From positions 1,025,105 through 1,089,104 of the forward strand of contig CAWHMD010000008.1 of the NCBI GenBank assembly GCA_963830385.1: a stretch of DNA of 64,000 bases. The letters run 5' to 3'. This stretch comes from Bog-532 sp963830385 (GTDB taxonomy: Bacteria > Actinomycetota > Actinomycetes > Streptosporangiales > Streptosporangiaceae). Below the pieces are notes generated by a model. That model made no database searches, had not been told where the DNA came from, and saw nothing but the letters and a program-made list of their open reading frames with translations. Positions 1 through 8,172 of the stretch are shown here, in pieces. Each line of letters opens with the position of its first letter. Positions within the stretch are counted from its first letter, which is position 1. Made by a program: the position numbers and the translations under genes.

Positions 1-171
1 CTGGTTGATGGGGCTGACGCCGCCGGCCGCGTAGTAGTGCTCGGCCACCGTGGCCAGCCGCTCGTCCGGGATGCCACGCCCGCGGGTGACGTTCCGCAGG
101 AACGGCATCACGTCGCCGGGGGCTTCCGGGCCGCCGAACGAGACGAGCAGGAACGCGTCGTAGTCGGGCAT
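1..171 (-). CDS. hemH: Coproporphyrin/protoporphyrin ferrochelatase, N-terminal part
   Basis: Only the first 57 codons lie in the window. They read MPDYDAFLLVSFGGPEAPGD, followed by a PFLRNVTRGRGIP segment and AGGVSPIN, which is the conserved start of actinobacterial ferrochelatases (also called CpfC). The enzyme inserts Fe2+ into coproporphyrin III in the late haem pathway and is cytosolic or membrane-associated. The ATG at 171-169 has a GGAGG immediately upstream. The gene runs off the left edge, so the catalytic His and Glu cannot be checked. It is divergent from the MFS gene on the plus strand, with an 83-bp gap that must hold both promoters. Confidence 0.85.
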   Translation of the reverse strand, partial: MPDYDAFLLVSFGGPEAPGDVMPFLRNVTRGRGIPDERLATVAEHYYAAGGVSPINQ

Positions 172-254
172 GCCTCCATCCAATCAGCCACCCGCCCGTG
201 CGGGCGCCAGCGGGAGTGTCACAGGTAGAGTCCTCTGGGAGGAACAACCGGGTC

Positions 255-1481
255 ATGGCGGACATTCGTGAGGGGCTGCGCGGCCGGCTGACCCGTAACC
301 CCTACGCGGAGATCTTCCGCATCCCCGGGACCTGGCGGTTCAGCGCGGCCGGGCTCATGGGCCGGATGCAGATGTCGATGTACGGGCTGGGCACCGTGCT
401 GCTGGTGGCGGCCGGCACCGGGCGGTACGGGATGGCCGGGGCGGTCGCGTCGACCGGTTCGCTGGGCTCGGCGATCGGCGCCCCGCAGGCGGCCAAGCTG
501 GCCGACCGGTACGGCCAGCGGGTCGTGCTGCGCCCGCTGGTGGCGGTGTTCGCGATCTCGGTCGCGGCCCTGATCGTCGCGGTCGAGGTGCAGGCGCCGA
601 TCTGGACGTTGTTCATCCCGGCCACGATCTCCGGCGCGACCATGCCGTCGCTGGGCTCGATGGTCCGGGCCCGGTGGAGCAACCTGCTGTCCGATTCCCC
701 GCGCCTGCACACGGCCTTTTCATTCGAATCGGTCGCCGACGAACTGGTCTTCGTGCTCGGGCCGGCCGCGGTGACGGTGCTGGCCACCGAGGTCTACCCG
801 GCGGCCGGGCTGCTGGTGGCGACCGTGCTGTGCGTGGCCGGGGTGCTGTGGTTCGTGGCCCAGCGAGCCACCGAACCACCGGTCGTGAGCCCGGAGCCGC
901 TGCTGCCGCAGCAGGCCCCCCGCCGCCGCGGCACGGCCGCGCCGGCGCTGATCGTGCTGGTCCCGGTGTACTGGTTCCTGGGCGCGATGTTCGTGTCGGT
1001 CGACCTCAGCACGGTCGCGTTCGCCCAGCACTTCGGCTACAAGGCGGTCGCCGGGTTCATCCTCGCGACCTACGCGCTCGGCAGCGCGACCGGCGGCCTG
1101 TGGTACGGCTCGCGGTCCTGGCGGGCCCCGGTCGAGCGCCGGTTCGCGCTCACGCTGGCGCTGACCGCGACCGGGGTGGCCACGTTCTGGGTGCAGCCGA
1201 ACCTGCTCACCCTGCTGCCGGTCATCTACCTGAGCGGGCTGACCATCGCCCCGACCCTGATCGCCGGGTTCAGCCTGGTGCAGGGCCAGGCCCGCCCGGG
1301 CCGCGGCACCGAGGCACTGACCTGGCTGAGCACCGGGATCGCGGTCGGGGTGGCGACCGGGTCCTCGGTGGTCGGGTTCGTCATCGACGGGCACGGGGCG
1401 CGCTGGGGGTACGTGTTCGCGGCCTGCTGCGGCGCCGCCTGCGTGCTGACCACCCTGGCCGGCCTGCGTCGGCTGCGCTAG
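255..1481 (+). CDS. MFS transporter
   Basis: A protein of about 408 residues with roughly twelve hydrophobic helices split by a charged central loop (around residues 200-225, rich in Pro, Gln and Arg), typical of the major facilitator superfamily. The loop after helix 2 carries the A-like motif KLADRYGQR. The ATG at 255 is preferred over an upstream in-frame codon at 198 because GGGAGGA sits about 11 bases before it. Family knowledge suggests drug or metabolite efflux by proton antiport; the substrate cannot be read from the sequence. It ends in a repeated GCTAGC-containing stretch shared with the convergent transglycosylase gene. Confidence 0.8.
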   Translation: MADIREGLRGRLTRNPYAEIFRIPGTWRFSAAGLMGRMQMSMYGLGTVLLVAAGTGRYGMAGAVASTGSLGSAIGAPQAAKLADRYGQRVVLRPLVAVFAISVAALIVAVEVQAPIWTLFIPATISGATMPSLGSMVRARWSNLLSDSPRLHTAFSFESVADELVFVLGPAAVTVLATEVYPAAGLLVATVLCVAGVLWFVAQRATEPPVVSPEPLLPQQAPRRRGTAAPALIVLVPVYWFLGAMFVSVDLSTVAFAQHFGYKAVAGFILATYALGSATGGLWYGSRSWRAPVERRFALTLALTATGVATFWVQPNLLTLLPVIYLSGLTIAPTLIAGFSLVQGQARPGRGTEALTWLSTGIAVGVATGSSVVGFVIDGHGARWGYVFAACCGAACVLTTLAGLRRLR

Positions 1482-1507
1482 CTCTCTGCGCTAGCTCTCG
1501 GTCTGCG

Positions 1508-2671
1508 CTAGCTCTCGGTCTGGGCGTACTCGCGGGCGATGCCCAGCACCTCGTTGACGTACCAGCTGGCGTGGTTGTAGGCGAAGATCGCGTTGTACAG
1601 CGACTGGCCGCCGTTGGCCGCCCCGGCCGCGCACAGCATTTCGGCCGCGCTGGGCACCGCGTCGTAGGGGTTCATCATGTTCGGGGTGCCGGTGTCACCG
1701 AAGCCGTCGGTCCCCCACTCCTGCCAGGTCGACGGCTCGAACTGCATGGGGCCGAGCGCGCCGGCGCTGGACGGGCCGACGTTGGTGCCGTTGTCGCTTT
1801 CCACCTCACCGATCGCGGCCAGCACGGTCCACGACAGCCCCGGGCAGTAGCGGGCGGCGGACGCCTTGTACAGCTCCAGGTAGGTGGTGGGCCGGGCGGT
1901 GGACACGGTGGTGTCGACCGGGAGCTTGCCCGGCGTGCTGGTGGTGGCCGGATGCAGGCTGATCACGTGGCTGCTGGCGCCGGTGATCTGCCGCACCTTC
2001 TGCACCAGCGACGTCAGGTTGTCGGCGGGCGCGTTGATCAGCACACCGAGGTTGGCGACCAGCCCGAGCCGGGCGGCGACGGTGTTGTCGACCACGGCGT
2101 CCACCCCCGGGACGCTGAGCGCGGCCGACCCGCCGAACTTCAGCGCCGCCTGCCGGGCCGCGACGGCCGGGTAAGCGTGGCCCTTGGCCAGGCCGAGGGA
2201 TTTCTGGGCGGCGGGCGAGGTGATGAACTGGCCGCGCCCAAGTGCCTGCCACAGGGCCTGCTGCCCGGCGGTGGCGGGCGACGTCCAGGAGCGGAACTGG
2301 CCGGGGTTGACGCCGATCACGTTGACCGGCTTGCCGTTGATCTTGATCGCCCCGCCGCTGACCGGGAGCACCGCCCGGACCCCGCCGAGCTTCATGATCT
2401 TCGGCAGGTCGGCGGCGGGGATACCGGTCTGGATGACGGCCAGCACGTCCGGCACGACCAGCTCGCGCGGCTCCGGGCTGGTGGCGGTGGTGTGGGCGGA
2501 CGGCTCGCTGACGGTCGCCGACGGGTGCGGCTGCTGGCCCGCGGCCCCGTACGGGATCACGATGACCGCGGCGCGGGCGACGCCTGCGTAGCCGGTGCCG
2601 GTGGCCGCCACGGCGCCAAAGCAAGCGATGGCACCGATCACAGAGAGCCTGCGCCAGATCACCCTTCCCAC
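1508..2671 (-). CDS. Secreted lytic transglycosylase (SLT/MltB-like C-terminal domain)
   Basis: Residues about 5-30 form a signal peptide or membrane anchor (RRLSVIGAIACFGAVAATG followed by small residues). A Ser/Thr/Pro-rich linker and a middle region of unknown function (about residues 70-240) follow. The C-terminal 110 residues carry the SLT-type signature: AIGEVESDNGTN with the catalytic Glu, SAGALGPMQFEPSTW, and later IFAYNHASWYVNEV. Such enzymes cleave the MurNAc-GlcNAc bond of peptidoglycan outside the membrane. The start is uncertain; GTG at 2671 or the in-frame GTG at 2662 both give the signal peptide. It lies 29 bases downstream of the DUF2079 gene on the same strand, so the two may be co-transcribed. 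Confidence 0.82.
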   Translation of the reverse strand: MGRVIWRRLSVIGAIACFGAVAATGTGYAGVARAAVIVIPYGAAGQQPHPSATVSEPSAHTTATSPEPRELVVPDVLAVIQTGIPAADLPKIMKLGGVRAVLPVSGGAIKINGKPVNVIGVNPGQFRSWTSPATAGQQALWQALGRGQFITSPAAQKSLGLAKGHAYPAVAARQAALKFGGSAALSVPGVDAVVDNTVAARLGLVANLGVLINAPADNLTSLVQKVRQITGASSHVISLHPATTSTPGKLPVDTTVSTARPTTYLELYKASAARYCPGLSWTVLAAIGEVESDNGTNVGPSSAGALGPMQFEPSTWQEWGTDGFGDTGTPNMMNPYDAVPSAAEMLCAAGAANGGQSLYNAIFAYNHASWYVNEVLGIAREYAQTES

Positions 2672-2700
2672 AATTCGACCACTGTAGCTGGCGGGTGCCG

Positions 2701-4299
2701 CTAGTAACAGATGTCGGTGTGGATGCGCGTCGCCACGGCCGGATCGATGAGCGCCTGCCGGGTCTTGCTGTCGGCGGGCCGGTGCAGGACCACGTACCCG
2801 TCGTCGGCAAAGACCTGGCGGTAGCCGTTTGCCTTCAGGTAGGCGACCTGCTGGGCCTGCTGCTGCGGCGTGCAGAACGGGAAGTCCAGGCCCTCGGTGT
2901 CGGCCACCACCCACGGCGCCCAGCGCGGCGTGCCGTCCAGCAGCAGCACGGTGTCCCGGCCGGACAGGTGCGGGCCGATGTTGTTGGCCGCCTCGACCTC
3001 GACCCCTGATGGCACCCGGGCGGCGGCCCGGCTGGCGGCCGCCATTCTGGCGTTGACCATGTAGTACTTGGGGTGCAGGAGCTGCCCGAACGGGGAGAAC
3101 GGCACGTAGACCAGGGCCGCGATCAGCACCACCGAGGCCCACACGGTGGCGGGCCGCCAGTCCCGGGCCCGGGTCACCGGAAGGTGCAGCCCGGCTCGCT
3201 GCCACCAGCCCTGCAGCCGGGCGGCGCCGTCCACTGCGGCCAGGAACATGATCATCACGATGAACGCGTTGTACTGGAACTTGGCCTGCCACCACAGCGG
3301 GTACCCCGACGCCAGCATCCGCTCGGCCAGCAGCGGCAAGGCCGCCAGCACCAGCGGCGACGCGAGCGGCAGGAACCCGAGCGGGACCAGCAGCCCGATC
3401 ATCGTGCGGACCTTGACACCCGGCGTGACCAGGACGTGCAGGGCGTGCAGGGGGTGGCTGACGATGTTGCCGGCGGCCGAGCCCAGCGTCGGGCCGAACT
3501 GCCCGTAGGCCCAGTAGAAGGTGGCCGAGCCGCCGAACGCTGGGATGAGCTGGTGGCTGGCCAGCCAGGTCGCGGCCAGCCCGCCCAGCACGAAGCCGAG
3601 CCCGGTCCACCGCCGCCGGGTCAGCAGCAGGTACACCCCGTAGCCGGCCACCAGCAGCCCCATGTCCTCCTTGACCAGCAGCAGCGCCAGCGCGGCGCCG
3701 ATCGCGGCCCAGCGCTTGCCGGCCTGGAACCGCTCGGCCATCACCGCGGTGAGCACCGGCACGAACGCGACCTCGTGGAAGTCGAACGTCACGGCGGCCA
3801 TGATCGGCAGCGACAGCGCGTAGGCAGCGGCCACGCAGTAGGCCGCCCGCGGGCCCAGCAGGCGGGCCGCGAAGGCCCACAGCGGCGGGATGGCCAGCGC
3901 GAACAGCACACCCTGGGCCGCCAGCAAGGTGGCGGGACCGTCGTGGATCCAGTACAGCGGGGCCAGCACGGCCAAAATCGGCGACCAGTGATCTTGCAGA
4001 AGCAGGAAATGGGCGGTGCCCCCGTCGGCCACCCCTCGCGCGATCGAGACCGGCGCGCTGAAGTGGGCGTAGCCACGGATGCCCTGGTCGAAGATGACCA
4101 GATCGAACGTGGTGGACAGGTACCGGCGGAACCGGATCAGCGCGTCGGTCACGTTGATCAGGGCCGCTGCCACCGTGAGCAACGTCACCCCGCGCAGGTG
4201 AGCGCGCAGGCCAGCGGCGGGCGGGGCGTTGTCCTCCGGCGCCACCTCAGCGGGGGTGGGCACGCCGTCCGCCCGGGCCTGACCGGCGTGACTGCTCAC
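2701..4299 (-). CDS. DUF2079 polytopic membrane protein
   Basis: About 532 residues with many transmembrane helices. It contains the DUF2079 hallmarks: FDLVIFDQGIRGYAHF near the N-terminus, LLLQDHWSPILAVLAPLYW, a VKEDMGLLVAGYGVYL segment and a soluble C-terminus with a nucleotide-sugar-like HLSGRDTVLLLDGTPRWAPW stretch. The family is predicted to be related to GT-C type glycosyltransferases but has no settled function. GTG 4299 is chosen because the first conserved helix follows about 45 residues later; an ATG at 4365 is possible but sits in the shared promoter with the TetR gene. A paralogue lies at 35515-37197. Confidence 0.72.
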   Translation of the reverse strand: MSSHAGQARADGVPTPAEVAPEDNAPPAAGLRAHLRGVTLLTVAAALINVTDALIRFRRYLSTTFDLVIFDQGIRGYAHFSAPVSIARGVADGGTAHFLLLQDHWSPILAVLAPLYWIHDGPATLLAAQGVLFALAIPPLWAFAARLLGPRAAYCVAAAYALSLPIMAAVTFDFHEVAFVPVLTAVMAERFQAGKRWAAIGAALALLLVKEDMGLLVAGYGVYLLLTRRRWTGLGFVLGGLAATWLASHQLIPAFGGSATFYWAYGQFGPTLGSAAGNIVSHPLHALHVLVTPGVKVRTMIGLLVPLGFLPLASPLVLAALPLLAERMLASGYPLWWQAKFQYNAFIVMIMFLAAVDGAARLQGWWQRAGLHLPVTRARDWRPATVWASVVLIAALVYVPFSPFGQLLHPKYYMVNARMAAASRAAARVPSGVEVEAANNIGPHLSGRDTVLLLDGTPRWAPWVVADTEGLDFPFCTPQQQAQQVAYLKANGYRQVFADDGYVVLHRPADSKTRQALIDPAVATRIHTDICY

Positions 4300-4397
4300 C
4301 GCTGGAAGGGTAGCAGCGGCACCAATCCAGGCGGGTTGGTCAGCCGCACCTGGCCTGAGTGCCACCGTGGCTCGAACCGGACGGCTAGTCTCTTAAC

Positions 4398-5093
4398 ATG
4401 ACGCAGGATGGACGCCGCGGCCCGGGGGCTCTCGGGAAAGAGGAGAGCGAACCGCGGCCGCCGTCGCACGGCGGTGGCGCGCCTGCGCGAGACCGGGAAT
4501 TGCGGGCCCAGGGCCGGGCCACGGTCAAGCGCCTGCTCGACGCCGGCATGATCGAGTTCGAGGAGCGCGGTTTCCACGGCGTCCGGGTCGACGACGTGGT
4601 CCACCGGGCCGGCATCTCCCACGGCACCTTCTATCTGTACTTCGCGAACAAGGAAGACCTGTTCAAGGCGCTGCTGCAGGACGCGCTGCGAGACATGGAA
4701 GTCATCGCGGGCGATTTCCCGGTCGTCACCCGCGACGAGGCCGGCATCACCGTGCTGCGCCGCTGGGTGCGGGCGTTCTTCGACGTGTACGCGGCCCACG
4801 CCACCGTGATCCGCATCCTCAGCCAGGCGGACCTGGTGCCGGAAGAGGTCTACGGCGACGGGCTGCAGATGCTGTTCAGCATCTCCGAGGCCATGACCAC
4901 CGGCATGACCGCCGCCTCCCGTTCGGCGGGCCAGCAGCCCGAGCACGTCGAGCTGACCGCGGTCGCCTGCCTGATGATGCTGGAGCGGATCAACTACCTG
5001 CTCAGCGCGGAAGTGAAGCTCCCCGTCGACGAGATGGCCAACCGCATCGCCGACATCATGTTCGCCGCGTTCGGCCCCTCCCCCACCTTCTAG
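4398..5093 (+). CDS. TetR/AcrR-family transcriptional regulator
   Basis: 231 residues. After a charged N-terminal extension of about 40 residues comes the TetR helix-turn-helix: LLDAGMIEFEERGFHGVRVD, DVVHRAGISHGTFYLYFANK and EDLFKALL. The all-helical C-terminus (about residues 95-231) is the ligand and dimer domain. It is divergent from the DUF2079 gene, with about 100 bases between starts, and precedes guaB1 after a hairpin. The target and ligand are unknown; divergent placement makes the DUF2079 gene a plausible target by inference only. Confidence 0.88.
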   Translation: MTQDGRRGPGALGKEESEPRPPSHGGGAPARDRELRAQGRATVKRLLDAGMIEFEERGFHGVRVDDVVHRAGISHGTFYLYFANKEDLFKALLQDALRDMEVIAGDFPVVTRDEAGITVLRRWVRAFFDVYAAHATVIRILSQADLVPEEVYGDGLQMLFSISEAMTTGMTAASRSAGQQPEHVELTAVACLMMLERINYLLSAEVKLPVDEMANRIADIMFAAFGPSPTF

Positions 5094-5127
5094 GCGGCGC
5101 GGCGGCTGGCTAGGCGGCGCGGGCGGC

Positions 5128-5152
5128 TGGCCGGGTGGCGGTAGCACCCGGC
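5128..5152 (+). terminator. GC hairpin between tetR and guaB1
   Basis: A perfect 9-bp stem, GGCCGGGTG/CACCCGGCC, with a 7-base loop lies 35 bases after the TetR stop and 23 bases before the guaB1 start. There is no U-tract, as is common for actinobacterial L-shaped terminators. It may separate the two transcription units or act in the guaB1 leader. Confidence 0.4.
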
Positions 5153-5174
5153 CGCAGCGGGCACAATCTAGGAC

Positions 5175-6611
5175 GTGCGATTTCTTGGAGAAACAGGCAC
5201 CGCGCCTGACCTGACCTACAACGACGTCTTCATGGTGCCGGCCCGGTCGGCGGTGGCGTCCCGGCTCGATGTCGATTTGTCGACCAACGACGGCAGCGGG
5301 GCGACGGTCCCGCTGGTGACCGCGAACATGACCGCGGTGTCCGGGCGCCGGATGGCCGAGACCGTGGCCCGGCGCGGCGGCCTGGCCGTCATCCCCCAGG
5401 ACATCCCGGTCGACGTGGTGGCGAACGTGGTGGCCTGGGTGAAGGCCCGGGACCTGGTGCACGACACCCCGCTCACGCTCGGCCCGGGCGACACCACCGG
5501 CGACGCCCTCAGCCTGCTGCCCAAGCGGGCGCACGGCGCGGTGATCGTGGTCGAGGACGGCAAGCCGGTCGGGGTGGTGACCGAAGCCGACTGCCAGGGC
5601 GTGGACCGGTTCACCCAGCTGCGCCAGGTCATGTCGGCCAAGCCGGTGACGGTACCGGCCGGCACCGACCCGGAGCACGCGTTCAACCTGCTGTACGAGG
5701 GCCGGCACCGGCTCGCCCCGGTGGTGGACGAGGCCGGGCGCTGCGTGGGCATCTTGACCCGGACCGGCGCGCTGCGCGCCACCTTGTACCGGCCGGCCGC
5801 CGACGACGCGGGCCGGCTGCGGGTGGCCGCCGCCATCGGCGTCAACGGCGACCCCGGCTCCAAGGCCAAGCTTCTGCTCGACGCGGGCGCCGACATGGTG
5901 GTGGTGGACACCGCGCACGGCCATCAGGAGAAGATGATCACCGCGCTGCGCCGGGTCCGCGAGACCTGCCCGGACGCGCTGGTGGCGGCGGGCAACGTGG
6001 TCACGGCGGCCGGCACGGCCGACCTGATCGAGGCGGGTGCCGACATCATCAAGGTCGGGGTGGGCCCGGGCGCGATGTGCACCACCCGGATGATGACCGG
6101 GGTGGGGCGGCCGCAGTTCAGCGCGGTGCTCGAGTGCGCCACCGAGGCCCGGCGGCTGGGCCGCCACGTGTGGGCCGACGGCGGCGTGCGGCACCCCCGC
6201 GACGTGGCGCTGGCGCTGGCCGCGGGCGCCTCCAGCGTCATGGTCGGCTCCTGGTTCGCCGGTACCTACGAGTCGCCCGGCGACACCTTCCGCGACGCCG
6301 ACGGGCGGCTCTACAAGGAGAGCTTCGGCATGGCGTCGGCCCGGGCCGTCCGGAACCGCAGCGCCGGTGATTCCCCGTTCGAGCGGGCCCGCAAGGAGCT
6401 GTTCGAGGAGGGCATCTCCAGCGCCCGGATGTTCCTGGACCCGCACCGGCCGGGGGTGGAGGACCTGATCGACTCGATCGTGGCCGGGCTGCGCAGCGCC
6501 TGTACCTACGCGGGCGCGCGCAACCTCGACGAGCTGTACGAACGGGCCACCATCGGCCTGCAGAGCGCGTCCGGCTACAGCGAGGGCATGCCGCTGCCTT
6601 CGGGCTGGTAA
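5175..6611 (+). CDS. guaB1: GuaB1-family IMP dehydrogenase-related protein, probable GMP reductase
   Basis: 478 residues with the IMPDH/GMPR TIM barrel: LTYNDVFMVP at the N-terminus, a CBS-pair insertion at about residues 98-205, VVDTAHGH (about 243-250), and the catalytic loop GVGPGAMCTTR with the active-site Cys at about 302, followed by WADGGVRHPRDV and SVMVGSWFAGTYESPG. In actinobacteria the GuaB1 branch has been shown to work as a GMP reductase (GMP to IMP, NADPH), distinct from the essential GuaB2; assignment here is by family. The start is GTG 5175. The 3' end overlaps the convergent hydrolase gene by 37 bases. Confidence 0.88.
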   Translation: MRFLGETGTAPDLTYNDVFMVPARSAVASRLDVDLSTNDGSGATVPLVTANMTAVSGRRMAETVARRGGLAVIPQDIPVDVVANVVAWVKARDLVHDTPLTLGPGDTTGDALSLLPKRAHGAVIVVEDGKPVGVVTEADCQGVDRFTQLRQVMSAKPVTVPAGTDPEHAFNLLYEGRHRLAPVVDEAGRCVGILTRTGALRATLYRPAADDAGRLRVAAAIGVNGDPGSKAKLLLDAGADMVVVDTAHGHQEKMITALRRVRETCPDALVAAGNVVTAAGTADLIEAGADIIKVGVGPGAMCTTRMMTGVGRPQFSAVLECATEARRLGRHVWADGGVRHPRDVALALAAGASSVMVGSWFAGTYESPGDTFRDADGRLYKESFGMASARAVRNRSAGDSPFERARKELFEEGISSARMFLDPHRPGVEDLIDSIVAGLRSACTYAGARNLDELYERATIGLQSASGYSEGMPLPSGW

Positions 6612-7564
6612 CCGTCCCGGCCCGCGCCGGGGAGGCCGGTGGCGCCGGCGGCCTCCGCCGCGGTGGCCTCGGTGCCGTCGGCGCCCATCTCGGACAATGC
6701 GGGCTCGGGCGACGGGGCCAGGGCCTGGGCCAGCGCCTGAGCGGCCGGTGCGTGGGCGGCGGTGGCCGTCCAGCGCCCGATCCGGTCGGTCAGCGCCGGC
6801 GGGCAGGCGGACTCGGCGTGCCCGTAGCCCGGCAGCAGCCACAGCTCCTTCGGCTCGTGGGCGGCCCGGAAGATCTGCTGCGCGTGCTCGACCGGGAAGT
6901 AGGGGTCCTCGTTCCCGTGCACGACCAGCAGCGGGATGCCGGGGATGCGGGCCGCCGCCTGGTCCGGCGGCACCGGCACCGGGTCCCACGGCACCGAGGT
7001 GATCCGGGTGTTCATGGCCAGCTTGGCGATCATCCGGCCCAGCCGGTGCTCGACCGCGAAGTGCACCCGCCGCATCCGCTCGGTCCCCCGGTAGTACCAC
7101 CAGCCGGGGCTGCTGACCGACACCACCGCGTCCAGGCCGCCGCCCACCAGGCCGGCGTAGCGCAGCACGACCGACGCGCCCATGGAGAACCCGACCGCCG
7201 CCACCCGCTGGTACCCGAGCTCGCAGGCGTGGCGGACGACGACGTCGAGGTCCCTGATCTCCTTGTCGCCCAGCGTGGACAGGCCGCCGGACCGGCCGTG
7301 GCCGCGAAAGTCGAAGCTCAGCACCCCGGCCATCCGGTTCAGCCGGGTGGCGATCCGCCACACCGCGGGCCGCTGCCAGGACAACGTGAACCCGTGAGCC
7401 AGCACGATGGCGAGGTCGCTGTTCTGCGGCATATAGACGGTGTCGATCGGGACGCCGTCGTCGGTCACCAGGGTGTTTGCCTTCGTAACGGGTTCAGCCA
7501 CATATCCCATTGTGCGGCCGTCGCGGCGGTCGACGGTCACCGGGACCGACGGCTGACGTACCAC
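6575..7564 (-). CDS. Alpha/beta-hydrolase fold protein
   Basis: 329 residues. The fold is shown by LAHGFTLSW (oxyanion region), FDFRGHGRSGG, the nucleophile elbow GFSMGAS, LLVVHGNEDPYFPVEHA (acid Asp) and LPGYGHAES (catalytic His). Substrate is not predictable; the overall pattern resembles serine aminopeptidase-like or esterase-type hydrolases. The last 60 residues are a low-complexity Ala/Gly/Glu tail whose coding sequence overlaps the end of guaB1 on the other strand. The start is GTG 7564 or the in-frame ATG 7510. Confidence 0.8.
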   Translation of the reverse strand: MVRQPSVPVTVDRRDGRTMGYVAEPVTKANTLVTDDGVPIDTVYMPQNSDLAIVLAHGFTLSWQRPAVWRIATRLNRMAGVLSFDFRGHGRSGGLSTLGDKEIRDLDVVVRHACELGYQRVAAVGFSMGASVVLRYAGLVGGGLDAVVSVSSPGWWYYRGTERMRRVHFAVEHRLGRMIAKLAMNTRITSVPWDPVPVPPDQAAARIPGIPLLVVHGNEDPYFPVEHAQQIFRAAHEPKELWLLPGYGHAESACPPALTDRIGRWTATAAHAPAAQALAQALAPSPEPALSEMGADGTEATAAEAAGATGLPGAGRDGYQPEGSGMPSL

Positions 7565-7661
7565 GAGTCGTTACCTGCGCGCACGTTTCGATCGGTTCCC
7601 ACGCGGAAATGCCTCAACAGCGACAACATTCGCGCCACCGGATCCGCGGGGGAGGCAGACG

Positions 7662-8132
7662 GTGGGTACCTGGAAGGCTCGTGCGTCCGCGGCCTCGATC
7701 ACCGGGGCCTGCGTTTTCGCCGTGACGACGGGTGCTGGTGCGGTGTTCGTCGGCGACTGGTGGGGGCAGCATCACGGGTCCGTGGTCACCGTGTTCGTGA
7801 CCACCACCGCCACCGCGCCCACTTCCAGCCACGCCAAGGCGGCCAGTACCGCACACCCGCGCTCCGCCCATTCGCGGACCCGGACGAGCGCCAGCGAAGC
7901 CGCCAACGACGCCGACGCCCAAGCTGACGCCGGATCGGCCCAGATCGCTCACGTGGCCCCGGCCGCCAGCCGCCACCCGGCGACCTCGGCCCCAGCCAGC
8001 CCGGGCGCCACCACGCCGGGTGCGGGCACCCTGCCGCCGGGGTCAGGGGCGCTGCCGACGCCGAGCGGGATCGGGGTTGGGCCGACGCCGACCGAGGTCA
8101 TCACCCACAGCCCGGGCCACCCGTCGCGCTGA
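7662..8132 (+). CDS. Hypothetical Ser/Thr/Ala/Pro-rich secreted or anchored protein
   Basis: 156 residues starting at GTG 7662, with a good GGGGGAGG ribosome-binding site about 8 bases upstream. Residues about 10-32 (ASITGACVFAVTTGAGAVFV) form one hydrophobic segment, either a signal peptide or a signal anchor. The rest is low-complexity Ala/Thr/Ser/Pro with no recognisable domain. I do not recognise a family. It is convergent with the chitinase gene. The composition fits a cell-wall-spanning stalk, which is inference only. Confidence 0.5.
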   Translation: MGTWKARASAASITGACVFAVTTGAGAVFVGDWWGQHHGSVVTVFVTTTATAPTSSHAKAASTAHPRSAHSRTRTSASEAANDADAQADAGSAQIAHVAPAASRHPATSAPASPGATTPGAGTLPPGSGALPTPSGIGVGPTPTEVITHSPGHPSR

Positions 8133-8172
8133 CGGATGGCCCGGGGATACCAGGGCTCGGGGTGGTGATCGG

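Noticed and set aside
674..2704. A 676-codon plus-strand frame crossing the MFS and transglycosylase genes
   Set aside because: Composition is Arg/Gly/Ala/Pro-rich low complexity, it has no domain, and both strands beneath are explained by real genes. It is a GC-bias shadow. The same holds for long frames at 3073-4401, 4296-7361, 8020-9918, 10070-12061, 17915-19861 and 25340-27121.
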